This document shows, piece by piece, positions 28,501-37,513 of a stretch of 64,000 bases of DNA. The stretch is taken from the NCBI GenBank assembly GCA_018266735.1, contig JAFDZT010000003.1, positions 1 through 64,000 of the forward strand, read 5' to 3'. Both the position numbers and the translations under genes were made by a program. Within the stretch, counting starts at the first letter, position 1. Every line of letters starts with the position of its first letter. This stretch comes from Bacteroidota bacterium. GTDB lineage: Bacteria; Bacteroidota; Ignavibacteria; Kapaibacteriales; Kapaibacteriaceae. A model generated the notes under the pieces. That model did no database searches. It saw only the letters and a program-made list of their open reading frames with translations, and was not told where the DNA came from.

Positions 28501-28681
28501 TCAGTATGATCGTGTAGGACAGCGTCTCTACAATGCTTCCGCCGACATCAATCACGACGGTTTGCAAACACCGGATGAGACCTATGCCGGATATCTCCGA
28601 TATGTGGACACGGTGATCTCTCGCCGTGCCAACTATCAGTATCCACGTCAAGTGTACTTCGGCGTCGCATTCCGGTTCTAA
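25538..28681 (+). CDS. TonB-dependent outer-membrane receptor with carboxypeptidase-like regulatory domain
   Basis: 1047 residues. After a signal peptide (residues 1-22) comes a carboxypeptidase regulatory-like Ig domain (about 25-105, LTGKVLDKDKKPVSGASI). A plug domain follows at about 125-240 (RGSRSTETQVLVDGL, EYGNAIGGIVNTVVK), then a large barrel ending in the strand QVYFGVAFRF with the aromatic terminus needed for barrel insertion. Such receptors import siderophores, vitamins or glycans using TonB energy; no SusD gene is adjacent. AGGAG lies nine bases before the start. The next gene begins six bases after its stop, so receptor, surface protein and PorV-like gene probably form one operon. 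Confidence 0.92.
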   Translation: MTRRLLVVVAVLGMVSTTAYAGIYGTLTGKVLDKDKKPVSGASIRILGTSRGGFTKLDGKYTIVNINAGKWDVRFTAVGYDTVIRTGVQISADETVTLNVTLEQGGGVLMKPVDVSAERIMVSSTVQGTTQKLGSATLQTMAINDVASMVGRQASVESKDGGFVIRGSRSTETQVLVDGLTVTDQFTGGLGNTGGAFSTAMPSPFATEEVQTQTGGFGAEYGNAIGGIVNTVVKTGRTDRFEGLVRVAADVPFLWGTAGNGIKAGSPQQTVVDVTLGGPLGLSNSTFFVAVRNQYQNYRNFGLQVLDPIGNNLGQMPDNRTWSRNLTGRLKFGISSNIFLLVGGMYGMGSFERSGWGWLYSNGQGQKVDENGNPILDGNGQIQYNGIPERAAKQLAIQEYSNNAFAQINHTLSQTAFYEFRVSINNKTTEISKRKDGNAPGLLTGFDLYQPEDNLKIEGDKFVAGADRILDVWGIVRPIRYTSDYLARYEQSVRNPLTGYVEGQADAFSTTNPYGLQNYFVAQGNEGGVDFRSQKFWQFDGSITNSIEVGETKHVIKAGAELRLFRFTRHSNSNPWDGLPFYDVYGPDFGGNLYADDVQGIPASTIKAQSEVPYTPTTAGAFVQDQILFKGLVFTPGLRLDYLNADALYRTQFVPFVPFGSTEGFAATKAKLYISPRISIAYPISERQNVRLSYGIYYQAPPWNDFYDGFNSILLRGQALGNPNMEMQRTNQYEVSYNQQLSDNLAITVTGYYKDIYNQSGLAFVRAVPDPYYQQVLADYGNNRGLEFTFQKRMVDNWALSFNYVLASAQGTAVTSGVAVALDPYTGNPAYPVTDFPLDNDRRHRVNANFTLQWNKDEGPAISGVRFLQFFTINISGVYNSGLPYTPVNGQGQAVGEINSARFPSTWGSEMRISRRIPLDDVLGANTSVELFMDVTNLLNLTAPVSFYTRTGSPDYDGAGLNRIPGDFPSTTFFKDGDPSRKETYSSAQYDRVGQRLYNASADINHDGLQTPDETYAGYLRYVDTVISRRANYQYPRQVYFGVAFRF

Positions 28682-28687
28682 ATCAAG

Positions 28688-31600
28688 ATGAGAACGAACG
28701 AAATGAACAAGAACATCAAACACGGGGTAGGTATGAACAGCCTAGGTTTCAAACGGGTTGTACTCCTTCTGTCCATGCTGAGCTGTTTTGGAGCTGTGTC
28801 GGCCGTTGCCCACATCTCTGATAAAGCTAGAACACGGGACAAGAACCAAGAGGACGTTCAGCGCGATCCCGCAGGTATCTACGATCTGCAGAAGAACATT
28901 GTGTCGAACATCGAGTTCTACACGACGAACTATGGGATCTTTGGCTATGACGTGAAGAACCAGATCGGTGGCGGACGTTGGCCGCGCGGTTCACAGAATC
29001 AGTACATCTTCGCCGGCGGCGCATGGTTCGCTGCACAGAAGATCCCGCCAAAGGACACGCAGCTTCGCAAGCGCGTAATGGTGACGTACAATCCGAACAA
29101 CGGCCGTTCATGGATGGTACCGGGGACCATTGAAGATGGTGCGACGGTACTGGCCGACGCAGCATCGCAACAGAAGTATCGTGTGTACTTCTCAACGGAT
29201 GTGAATCCGAACGATGGTACTTCCTATGCCGATGCGACGCAGCCGGCTTGGCCGATCTGGGACACCAACGCCGACGATACGGTACGCTTCAATAATTACT
29301 TCGGTAATTATGTGAACGATGTCGCTCAGCGCTCAAAGGCAACCTACCAAAAGGGACCGGCCTTCATCTCCGGCGAAGATGTGTTCGCTGTGTACAAAGA
29401 CACAGACCTGAGCCGGTACGACGATGGTTCCGCCAAGCGTCGCGCTGAAGGCTTCCCGTTTGGCTTCCAGATCGAACAAACGATCTATACCTGGGGCTTT
29501 GGTGACTATCGCGACCTTGCCTTTAACAAGTACATGTTCATCCACCCGACCACCTACACCGATACGCTGTATCAGTGCTGGATGGGTGCCGTGATGGATG
29601 TTGACATCACCCTTTCGACGAATCCGAACCTCGGTGCACAGAACGACCGTGCTCGGTATTACACCGAAGAAGATTCCTTGAATCTCTCCGTACAATGGTC
29701 GAATGGCGATCGTGGTGAAGCAGGCCGCGGCTTCGGCTACCTTGGCTTCAACTTCCTTGAGAGCCCCGCCGTCGACGCGAACGGCTTCATCCGCAAGGAC
29801 AAGCGCAAGTTCCCGGTTCAAGAGCAGCTTGGACTTCGCACCATGCGCAACTGGCCGATCCAGTACGACCCACAATTGAATGAAGAGCGCTACAACTTCA
29901 TGGCCAGCGGTCAGCGTGATGGTGATGATGGTCCTGGTGACCGGCGTCTACTCATGTGTACCGGTCCATTCAACATTCGTCCGGGCGATTCAGCACGTAT
30001 CGTGGTGGGTATCATTCTTGCGGCTACAGCAACAGGCAATGATGCGACCGGTACCACCGAAGACATGGCCGAACTCGTCCGCAAGGTTCGTTTCGCGCAA
30101 TCTGTGTACAACAACTCCTTCCGCGCTCCAGAACCACCGAAGCGTTCTGTGATCAAGGGTATTCCGGGAGCAAACGGATTCACCTTCCCGAAAGAAGGAT
30201 GGCTTCCGTTGAACAACGCTGTTGCGATCCAGTGGGATTCCACAGCAGAACTGTCGGTGGACACGCTTGAGCGTGGACTTGACTTCTTCGGCTATCGCGT
30301 GTACCGTGCTCGTCGCACAGATCTTGACACATTCGACGTGGATGAGATCCAATCGAAGCGCAAGGGTCCACTTGGCTGGAAGGAACTTGCACGCTTCCAA
30401 ATGGTGAGCCCGTTCATCAAGTCGAATGTCGCTGCGGCACCCGGCACGTTCATCGACGAGTTCGACATCATCGATGTGATCAAGCCAGGTCAAAAGCGAT
30501 TCCTCGTTGCACGCAGACCGACGATCTCAGGTCCATGGGGCGCAGTCTTCATGCCGATTTACAATAAGCGAGCACCCGACTATCAGTGTTTGTACTACAA
30601 GCCCAAGGCCGACTCAACGCTTGACATCTCGAAGCTTGATCGAGTGGATTCGATCAGCTTCATGTGGTTCACCTCGCAGTTCGAGACACTTCCAACGGTA
30701 AGCCGCCGTGCCGGAAACATCCCTGCTTGTGGTGGTGCCGTCTTGGTGCTCGACAGTACGCAGGCGGCCCGTGCAAAGGACAGTTTGATCAAGTTGATCC
30801 TTGCGCGCAAGATCAAGATCGAACCATTCATGTTCAACGATACCAACATGGTTCCTGATGCGAATGGTACGCTGCAGGTACAGAATGTGAAGCGTCCGTA
30901 TGAAGAGACCAACGAATGCCGCCGCGGTCCAATTGCATCGTTCATGAGAACGCAGTCGCAGGGCCGCGTATGGTTCGATGATGGTGACGATAATCGAGAT
31001 GGTACGATCTTCTACTCGACCAATCCGAACAAGAGCGAGAAGCTCATCAACAACATGGATTACTACTATCGTGTGCTGGCCTATGACGAAGGTGACTATC
31101 TGTTGCCAACCCCTGCCAAGCTCAACGACGGCGCCCCCGGCCTGCCGAACGTTGCGAAGACCATGCCATTGGCCGCACGCGTTGGCGATGCCCCGAGTAT
31201 CTCAGTGTCGATCCCCCCAAGCGAGCAAGCCAAGCTTGGTGGTATCTATAACGTTCGATTCCTCGTTGCCGATCCACAGCGATTCAACCAGATGTTCGGT
31301 GGCCGCACGCTTGAACTTGAGTTCTTCCGTTCGTGGGTAGGACTCGACGTTCCCGGTACAACACCACCGGTATCCAACGGACTCTACAGTGTGTTGATGT
31401 TCCTCCGCGACTCATCGACCAAGCAGACCATTGGCTCCTTCTTCTCCTTGCTTCCTCCCGAACTCTGCCCCTCTGGTGCACAGTTCACGAACAAGGGCGG
31501 TGCTCCCGGCTTCTTTACCGAGAATGCCCGCACGTGGGTGGATACGAATGGTGTGCGCATCGACACGATCCCAACGGAACCTCCAACGTACGATACAGTG

Positions 31601-33001
31601 ACCTTTGGCGTGCCGACGAATCGCGATAAGCTGATCCGTTACGGTACCTATACGTCCGATGCACCGTGTTTCAACGCGGGCAAGTATGCACTGAGCACTG
31701 TTGGTGTGGCGTTCGACTATGCCATTGAACAATGGGGTGGCGAGTATCGCAACGATACGGGCGAAGTCGTGAAGGGACCGAAGGACATCTATGCGGGAAG
31801 AACCCAGACGAAGGCACGTACGCTGACAGTGAGCGATGTTCCTCCGGCGTTTGTTGAGGTCCCGTATGAAGGATTCCAGGGTCAATACGAGCGTAGCTTC
31901 AACAACGGTCCCGGCGTCTACGAGATCACGTTCTCCGAAGGCGGCACGGAAAGCATCACGACGAAGTTCAAGCTTGATACGAGGGATGATACCGGGAAGG
32001 ACTCGACGATGACGTTCGAGAACGTGCCGTATCTCAACATGACCGTGAAGAACGTGTACTCATTCAACCGCGAACAGGTGGTGAATGGTGCCACCACGCA
32101 GATCCCGGTTGGATATCAGTATGATCTGAAACATGTGACCGTACCGGTGTCCGATACCGTTGCGAAGTTCACGGTCTTTCCCGACCCTGAAGTGTTCAAG
32201 CTTGACGAGTTCAACTTCGGTGCGTACGGCTGGCGAAACTCTCGCAAGCTCGCTGCCAACGGAAGTTGGGACGACTCACAGATCCGTCGTCAGTATCAGA
32301 CGGCCGGTGTGGACCGTGGTGCTCCTGTCCGTCAGGGTCGCTACTACATCTCGCGCAATCTCTCGACCACCGGAACGGATACGCTTGACTTCTGTCACGT
32401 GATGACCGTTGGCGGTGCCGAGCTGATGCTGGACTGGTCGTGGAAGAGCGGTCGCTATACGAACCGTCTGCGTTCGTCGAGCATGGCCCCAACACCTTCG
32501 CCCGAGAATCTTCCGAAGGAAGACTTCAAGGCAGGCGATGTGGTACGTCTCTCGACATTCGGTGGTGCCTTCGGATTCCCGATGGACAGCACGCGCGTGT
32601 ATGCACGTGTAGCACAACCGGATCCGATCAAGCGTGGCGGCTCCTATACCGACGAGCAACTTGAGCAGATCTCGGTGGTACCGAATCCGTTCGTCGTCAC
32701 GCACGAAGGTATGCGCTCGCCATATGAGGCCAAGATCTACTTCACACGCCTCCCACGCGAATGCACGATCAGCATCTACACGTCGACGGGTAGTTTGCTG
32801 CGGAAGTTCACGCACTCAGAAACAGATGCATCCACACCAAGTCAATATGGTGCCGATGTATGGGATCTTCTCTCCTCTAACCGCCAACGTGCTGCGAGCC
32901 AGTTGTTGATCGCGAAGATCGAAACTCCGGATGGTGCAAGCGTCACCCGGAAGTTCACGATCGTCGTAGGACCAGCTCGTATCATCGGCGATTCGGAGTA
33001 A
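28688..33001 (+). CDS. Large secreted surface protein with T9SS-like C-terminus
   Basis: 1437 residues. The signal segment is RVVLLLSMLSCFGAVSAVA; starts at 28688, 28703 or 28733 would all retain it, and 28733 has a G-rich stretch just before it. The body is rich in Asp/Asn/Gly and aromatic residues with no recognised catalytic motif. The C-terminal segment contains VVPNPFVV, SIYTSTGSLLRKF and a final pair of strands, matching a divergent T9SS sorting domain. It lies between a TonB-dependent receptor and a PorV/PorQ-family gene with short gaps (6 and 11 bases). The order suggests a surface complex made together with its own export or anchoring factor. Function unknown. Confidence 0.8.
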   Translation: MRTNEMNKNIKHGVGMNSLGFKRVVLLLSMLSCFGAVSAVAHISDKARTRDKNQEDVQRDPAGIYDLQKNIVSNIEFYTTNYGIFGYDVKNQIGGGRWPRGSQNQYIFAGGAWFAAQKIPPKDTQLRKRVMVTYNPNNGRSWMVPGTIEDGATVLADAASQQKYRVYFSTDVNPNDGTSYADATQPAWPIWDTNADDTVRFNNYFGNYVNDVAQRSKATYQKGPAFISGEDVFAVYKDTDLSRYDDGSAKRRAEGFPFGFQIEQTIYTWGFGDYRDLAFNKYMFIHPTTYTDTLYQCWMGAVMDVDITLSTNPNLGAQNDRARYYTEEDSLNLSVQWSNGDRGEAGRGFGYLGFNFLESPAVDANGFIRKDKRKFPVQEQLGLRTMRNWPIQYDPQLNEERYNFMASGQRDGDDGPGDRRLLMCTGPFNIRPGDSARIVVGIILAATATGNDATGTTEDMAELVRKVRFAQSVYNNSFRAPEPPKRSVIKGIPGANGFTFPKEGWLPLNNAVAIQWDSTAELSVDTLERGLDFFGYRVYRARRTDLDTFDVDEIQSKRKGPLGWKELARFQMVSPFIKSNVAAAPGTFIDEFDIIDVIKPGQKRFLVARRPTISGPWGAVFMPIYNKRAPDYQCLYYKPKADSTLDISKLDRVDSISFMWFTSQFETLPTVSRRAGNIPACGGAVLVLDSTQAARAKDSLIKLILARKIKIEPFMFNDTNMVPDANGTLQVQNVKRPYEETNECRRGPIASFMRTQSQGRVWFDDGDDNRDGTIFYSTNPNKSEKLINNMDYYYRVLAYDEGDYLLPTPAKLNDGAPGLPNVAKTMPLAARVGDAPSISVSIPPSEQAKLGGIYNVRFLVADPQRFNQMFGGRTLELEFFRSWVGLDVPGTTPPVSNGLYSVLMFLRDSSTKQTIGSFFSLLPPELCPSGAQFTNKGGAPGFFTENARTWVDTNGVRIDTIPTEPPTYDTVTFGVPTNRDKLIRYGTYTSDAPCFNAGKYALSTVGVAFDYAIEQWGGEYRNDTGEVVKGPKDIYAGRTQTKARTLTVSDVPPAFVEVPYEGFQGQYERSFNNGPGVYEITFSEGGTESITTKFKLDTRDDTGKDSTMTFENVPYLNMTVKNVYSFNREQVVNGATTQIPVGYQYDLKHVTVPVSDTVAKFTVFPDPEVFKLDEFNFGAYGWRNSRKLAANGSWDDSQIRRQYQTAGVDRGAPVRQGRYYISRNLSTTGTDTLDFCHVMTVGGAELMLDWSWKSGRYTNRLRSSSMAPTPSPENLPKEDFKAGDVVRLSTFGGAFGFPMDSTRVYARVAQPDPIKRGGSYTDEQLEQISVVPNPFVVTHEGMRSPYEAKIYFTRLPRECTISIYTSTGSLLRKFTHSETDASTPSQYGADVWDLLSSNRQRAASQLLIAKIETPDGASVTRKFTIVVGPARIIGDSE

Positions 33002-33012
33002 GGAGAACAACT

Positions 33013-34095
33013 ATGAACATCACGATGAAACCAATGATGCGTACACTTCTCGCCGGACTCCTGCTCGCTGCCACGTCGACGATCGCGTCGGCACAGGTCA
33101 TTTCGGTCACAGCCGGACAGTTCACCAAGGTGGGCTTGTCGGGCGGACAGTTCTTGAAGATCGGAGTTGGTGCACGCGGAACAGGGATGGCCGGTGCCTT
33201 CAGTGCCCTGTCGAACGACGTGACGTCTGTGTATTGGAATCCCGCCGGCCTTGCCGACGTGAAGAACTATGCTGCAGACCTTACCACGACGTTCTACTTC
33301 GCCGGTATGAACCACAACTTCGCAGGTATGGTGCTCCCGGTCTCCGACAAGTTCCGTGCAGCGGTAAGCTTCACGAGCTTCTCGTCGGGTGATATCAATG
33401 TGACATCTACCGACAAGCCCGATGGGACCGGTGGTATCTACAATGTGAACGACATCTCCATCGGACTGTCGTTCGCGGGATATCTTACAGAGCAGTTCTC
33501 GTTCGGTGTGACCGCCAAGTTCGTTCAGCATGCCTTTACGACCATGACGGCCGGCGGTATCGTGTTCGACGTTGGTACGCGCTACAATACCGGATTCAAC
33601 GGTTTGCTCCTTGGCTTTGCCATCAGCGGACTTGGTTCCAAGCAGTCGTATGATGGTGCCGCTGTCACACAACAGCATCAGCCGATCTCCGGTCTGCCGG
33701 TGAGCCCACTCGACATGAACATGCTCACATCATCCTTCAACCTTCCGCTCGTCTTCCGCGCCGGTCTTGGTCTCGACATGTTCAACGGAACATTGTCCGA
33801 CAAGCCCGAAGTGGACGAAGACGGTACGGTGATCCATAAGTGGCTAGTCTCCGGTGACTTCGAGACCTACTCCGACGTACCGGAACAATTCGCCATCGGT
33901 ACAGAATACACCTTCCGCGAATTCGTCAGTTTCCGCGCCGGATATCGGATCGGTCACGACCAATTCGGACTGGCCGGCGGTATTGGTCTGAAGTATGACA
34001 GTGGCGACTTCCAAGGATCGATCGACTATTCGATCAATCCAACAGTGAACCTCGGCCTCGTGAACCGAATTGGGGTCACGATGCGGTTCAACTAA
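33013..34095 (+). CDS. PorV/PorQ family outer-membrane protein
   Basis: 360 residues with a signal peptide (about 1-27, ASAQ). The mature start has the family signature GQFLKIGVGARGTGMAGAFSALSNDVTSVYWNPAGLADV, seen here as consecutive segments near residues 47-85, and the protein ends in a barrel-like strand (IGVTMRFN). PorV shuttles T9SS cargo from the translocon to the attachment complex; PorQ is a related component. AAGGAG lies six bases upstream of the start. Because it closes the TonB-receptor/surface-protein operon, it may be a dedicated paralogue rather than the housekeeping PorV; this is inference from position. Confidence 0.88.
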   Translation: MNITMKPMMRTLLAGLLLAATSTIASAQVISVTAGQFTKVGLSGGQFLKIGVGARGTGMAGAFSALSNDVTSVYWNPAGLADVKNYAADLTTTFYFAGMNHNFAGMVLPVSDKFRAAVSFTSFSSGDINVTSTDKPDGTGGIYNVNDISIGLSFAGYLTEQFSFGVTAKFVQHAFTTMTAGGIVFDVGTRYNTGFNGLLLGFAISGLGSKQSYDGAAVTQQHQPISGLPVSPLDMNMLTSSFNLPLVFRAGLGLDMFNGTLSDKPEVDEDGTVIHKWLVSGDFETYSDVPEQFAIGTEYTFREFVSFRAGYRIGHDQFGLAGGIGLKYDSGDFQGSIDYSINPTVNLGLVNRIGVTMRFN

Positions 34096-34116
34096 GCCGA
34101 CATGTCTTGAATGCTC

Positions 34117-34154
34117 AATGCCGTCGGACCCTACGTCCGACGGCATTCTTTTTT
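34117..34154 (+). terminator. Rho-independent terminator of the receptor/surface-protein/PorV operon
   Basis: A perfect 13-bp stem (34117-34129 with 34135-34147), five-base loop, then C and six T residues (34149-34154). It lies 21 bases after the stop at 34095. Confidence 0.93.
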
Positions 34155-34173
34155 CTGTAGAGGACATAGCGAT

Positions 34174-35595
34174 ATGCGACTCCGCCTTCTCGTTCTCCTT
34201 GCCACCCTTACCCTTCCCTCGGCGCTCCATGCGTCGACGATCGAGTTCGTGGCAGACTTCATGCAGTTTCGCATCGACAGTGTTACCACACGTTGGGAGA
34301 TGCACTACGCCTATCCCGATACGGCCGTCGCGTATGTGAAGGATCCCAAGGGCGGATATCTTGGCGAGTTGTATCTGCGCGTCGAGATCACCACGGCGTT
34401 GCGTGATACCATCGTGCAGGACTGGATCGCTTCGTCCAGTTCCGCGACGTCGCGATTCGCGCATAAGCAGTATTACATGGGCGTTCGGTTGTTCGAACTC
34501 AAGCACGGACAGTACAAGGTGCGGATCATCGGACGAGATCTGCATGATAGTACGCGGAACTTCGAGAAGACCGGTTCGATCGTGATCAAAGGCGTTGGCA
34601 CCGCACCGGCAGTATCCGACATCATGTTCACGCAACCACTGCGCAGTGTTGGTCTCGAAGACCCACGCTTCAATCGCAACGGCGTGCAAACGATCCCCAA
34701 CCCGCGTCACGAGTGCATCGGCACGGATCCGTCGATCCCGATCTATGCAGAGGTTTACAACATGAAGCGGAACGGTATCGATACGTTTGCCATCGAGTAC
34801 AAGGTGGTCGACGCTGTCATGCACGAGGTGATGACGAGCTACGTTCAGCGTGTCGGAACTGCAGATGGTCTTGTGGAACGCGTGGACGTTCCTGCCGGCG
34901 TTCTTCCAAGCGGTGTCTATCGATTGCAGATGAGCTTGATGGACAAGGAGCGTTCCAAAACGTACGCATCGTCGACAAAGCAGTTCTATATCCTCAATCC
35001 CGAACAAGCGCCGCAAGCGCAGGCCATGCTCTCGGAAGACGAGATGTTCCTGCAGTCCGAATGGTCGACGGTCACCGGAAAGCAACTTGCCCTCGAGCTC
35101 GAGCTGTCCGACATCCTTGCCGTTCCCGCAGAGCGCACCACACTTGCCGGCTGTACCACTGAACGTGCAAAGCAGAAGTATCTGTTCCGGTTCTGGCGCT
35201 TGCGCGATCCCGAGCCATCGACACCGGGGAATGAGCGCCTCGATCAGTTCCGCAAGGACTTTCAGCGAGCGCAGACATACTACACATCCGCCATGTTCAA
35301 AGATGGTTGGCGCTCTGATCGCGGACGGATCATCCTGCGCTACGGATATCCGACGCAGATCGAACAGTTCGTGCAGACCATCGATACCCGTCCGTATGAA
35401 ACATGGTTCTATCAGAACTTGATGGGTGGTTCCTACTTCTACTTCGTCGACACATCCGGTCTCGGCAATCACAAACTCGTTCACTCGACCTTGCTTGGGG
35501 AGATCCGCGACGAGAAGTGGTTCGACAACTATGCTAGGGTCACGAACCAGAATCCCGACACAACGCGCGAACTCACGCAACCAGTGTCGCGCTGA
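34174..35595 (+). CDS. GWxTD domain-containing secreted protein
   Basis: 473 residues from ATG 34174. The open frame continues upstream through the terminator, so the earlier start was discarded. A signal peptide (residues 1-18, LHAS) begins the protein. The C-terminal part carries the GWxTD-type motif, here GWRSDRGRIILRYG (Gly378 onward, Ser in place of Thr), preceded by a helix with RFWRLRDPEPSTPGN, as in the family found in Bacteroidota, Acidobacteria and relatives. The molecular role of GWxTD proteins is not established. Its stop overlaps the next start (TGATG at 35593). Confidence 0.85.
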   Translation: MRLRLLVLLATLTLPSALHASTIEFVADFMQFRIDSVTTRWEMHYAYPDTAVAYVKDPKGGYLGELYLRVEITTALRDTIVQDWIASSSSATSRFAHKQYYMGVRLFELKHGQYKVRIIGRDLHDSTRNFEKTGSIVIKGVGTAPAVSDIMFTQPLRSVGLEDPRFNRNGVQTIPNPRHECIGTDPSIPIYAEVYNMKRNGIDTFAIEYKVVDAVMHEVMTSYVQRVGTADGLVERVDVPAGVLPSGVYRLQMSLMDKERSKTYASSTKQFYILNPEQAPQAQAMLSEDEMFLQSEWSTVTGKQLALELELSDILAVPAERTTLAGCTTERAKQKYLFRFWRLRDPEPSTPGNERLDQFRKDFQRAQTYYTSAMFKDGWRSDRGRIILRYGYPTQIEQFVQTIDTRPYETWFYQNLMGGSYFYFVDTSGLGNHKLVHSTLLGEIRDEKWFDNYARVTNQNPDTTRELTQPVSR

Positions 35596-36482
35596 TGGGT
35601 GCGTTCGCCGATAGTGTCGTCACTGCCGGTCTTCGTTCGCTGGGACTTGTTTCCCGCATGCGGTCCGACATCGGCCGCGTGCGCCTTGGACGTGTGATCG
35701 GTGGCGCCATGATGCGTCTTGACGAACGACGTCGTGCGATCACGGCCATGAACGTGGCCCATGCATTCCCGGATCTACCGCAAGCGGAGCGCGATGCCAT
35801 TGTGCGCGGCTCGTACGACAACCTGGGCATCACGCTTGCAGAGCTTCTTGCCTTCCCATCGATGACCGCCGAGCACATCATGCATCACATGCAGATCCCC
35901 GGCATCGATGCCGTGCGCGATCGCGCCGAGCGCGGCCTTCCAAACGTCTTGATCTCCGGTCACTACGGCAATTGGGAACTCCTTGCCTTGGCCGGTGCCT
36001 TGCATGCGCGCACACCATTCGTGATCGTCGCCCATCCCCTCAAGAATCGATCGGCCGATGTGCTGTTGAATTCCTATCGCATGCGATTCGGCAATCGCAT
36101 CGTGCCCATGCATAGTGCCGCGCGCGAACTCGTGCGCGTGCTTCGCGATGGCGGCACGGTGGCCTTTTTGGCCGATCAGCATGCCGACGGGGCGCGCGAT
36201 CCGTGGGTGAACTTCTTCGGTCGGCCAACACCCACCTACGAAGCCCCTGCCGCCCTTGCCTTGAAGTTCAATGCTACCATGTGGTATGCCTTTGCACGAC
36301 GTCAGACCGATGGATCCTACATCGCACCGCTGGCCGCCGTTCCCATGGACGACCTGACGAGCAACCGCGACGATGTGCGCGAACTCACGCGACGTCACGT
36401 TGCCATTCTCGAAGACGCCATCCGTGAATCTCCGACGATGTGGTCGTGGCAACACCGGCGATGGAGAGAAGAAACGCCATGA
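35595..36482 (+). CDS. LpxL/HtrB-like lipid A (late) acyltransferase
   Basis: A 295-residue member of the lysophospholipid acyltransferase superfamily of the LpxL/LpxM/WaaM kind. The HX4E motif is HYGNWE with His123 and Glu128, and VAFLADQHADG matches the second conserved block. The enzyme adds a secondary acyl chain to lipid A precursors at the inner membrane. The N-terminus lacks the long membrane helix of E. coli LpxL, having only a modest hydrophobic segment. The start overlaps the previous stop and its own stop overlaps the next start, so expression with the glycosyltransferase is coupled. Confidence 0.88.
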   Translation: MGAFADSVVTAGLRSLGLVSRMRSDIGRVRLGRVIGGAMMRLDERRRAITAMNVAHAFPDLPQAERDAIVRGSYDNLGITLAELLAFPSMTAEHIMHHMQIPGIDAVRDRAERGLPNVLISGHYGNWELLALAGALHARTPFVIVAHPLKNRSADVLLNSYRMRFGNRIVPMHSAARELVRVLRDGGTVAFLADQHADGARDPWVNFFGRPTPTYEAPAALALKFNATMWYAFARRQTDGSYIAPLAAVPMDDLTSNRDDVRELTRRHVAILEDAIRESPTMWSWQHRRWREETP

Positions 36483-37513
36483 CGCACGAAGAACGTTCTG
36501 CGCTGACCACCGTGACGATCGTGCAAACGGCGTTCTTGGGCGATGTGCTGCTATCGCTTCCCATGGCCGTTGCCATCAAGCAAGCGATGCCGTGGGCTCG
36601 TGTCCGCTTGGTCACAACGCCTGCCGCCGCGGCCGTTGTGGACGAGCTTGGCGCGGTGGACGAGGTCATTGCCTTCGACAAGCGAGGGAAGCATGCAGGG
36701 TGGCAAGGCATGAAGGCCCTTGCACGTCAGCTGCGCTGTGATGGTCACGCCGTGATCGTTCCGCACCGGAGCCTTCGCACGGCACTGTTCGTGCGAGAAC
36801 TGCGACCCACATGGAGTTGTACGTTCCGTACGGCATGGGCGCGGTGGTTCTGCACTGAAGTCGTGCCGTACCCTGAAGTTCAGCACGATGCGGACCGACA
36901 GTTGGCGCTTGCAGCCGTGCTCACCGGAGTGCAGCGAACGAAGGAAGAGATCGGACCGATCGCCTTGTCAACACAGCGTGACCAGGCCACCGTTCACGTC
37001 CTTCTCGATGAACGTGGCGCCAGGAAGCCGTATGTTGTGGTCGCTCCTGGAAGTGTGTGGCCAACGAAACGCTGGCCGATACGTCATGGAGAGGCGCTTT
37101 CCGGCATGATCGCCGACCGTTCGATGAGCGTGGTCATTGTCGGTGAAGCCTCGCTTGCAGGAACGATCCGTGAGCGCGATGGCGTGGTGGACCTTTGCGG
37201 ACGGACGACGTTGCGCGAGGCAGCAGCGGTGATCGCGGGAGCAACGGCTGTGGTGTGCAACGATAGTGCACCCTTGCACCTTGCCTCCCTTCAGCACATT
37301 CCTGTGGTGGCCGTGTTCGGACCCACAGTGCCGACATTCGGATTTGGTCCGTACGGCGCACATGCGCGCGTGGTCGAACAGACAACGCTTGCATGCCGAC
37401 CGTGCTCGCCGCACGGCACTCGAACATGTCCGCTGGGCACCCATGCTTGCATGGAGAACATTGAACCGATTCGCGTGTTGCATGCGATGAATGAGATCGT
37501 GGAGAACCTATGA
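36479..37513 (+). CDS. Glycosyltransferase family 9 (heptosyltransferase-like)
   Basis: 344 residues. The ADP-heptose:LPS heptosyltransferase fold is indicated by an N-terminal VQTAFLGDVLLSLPMA (usual Gly-Asp motif), VVAPGSVWPTKRWP in the middle, and CNDSAPLHLASLQHIPVVAVFGPT near the C-terminus, followed by GFGPYG. It would add heptose (or another sugar) to the lipid A core. Start 36479 was chosen because it forms an ATGA overlap with the acyltransferase stop; upstream in-frame ATGs at 36440 and 36461 are possible. The adjacent acyltransferase supports a role in LPS assembly. Confidence 0.87.
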   Translation: MTHEERSALTTVTIVQTAFLGDVLLSLPMAVAIKQAMPWARVRLVTTPAAAAVVDELGAVDEVIAFDKRGKHAGWQGMKALARQLRCDGHAVIVPHRSLRTALFVRELRPTWSCTFRTAWARWFCTEVVPYPEVQHDADRQLALAAVLTGVQRTKEEIGPIALSTQRDQATVHVLLDERGARKPYVVVAPGSVWPTKRWPIRHGEALSGMIADRSMSVVIVGEASLAGTIRERDGVVDLCGRTTLREAAAVIAGATAVVCNDSAPLHLASLQHIPVVAVFGPTVPTFGFGPYGAHARVVEQTTLACRPCSPHGTRTCPLGTHACMENIEPIRVLHAMNEIVENL

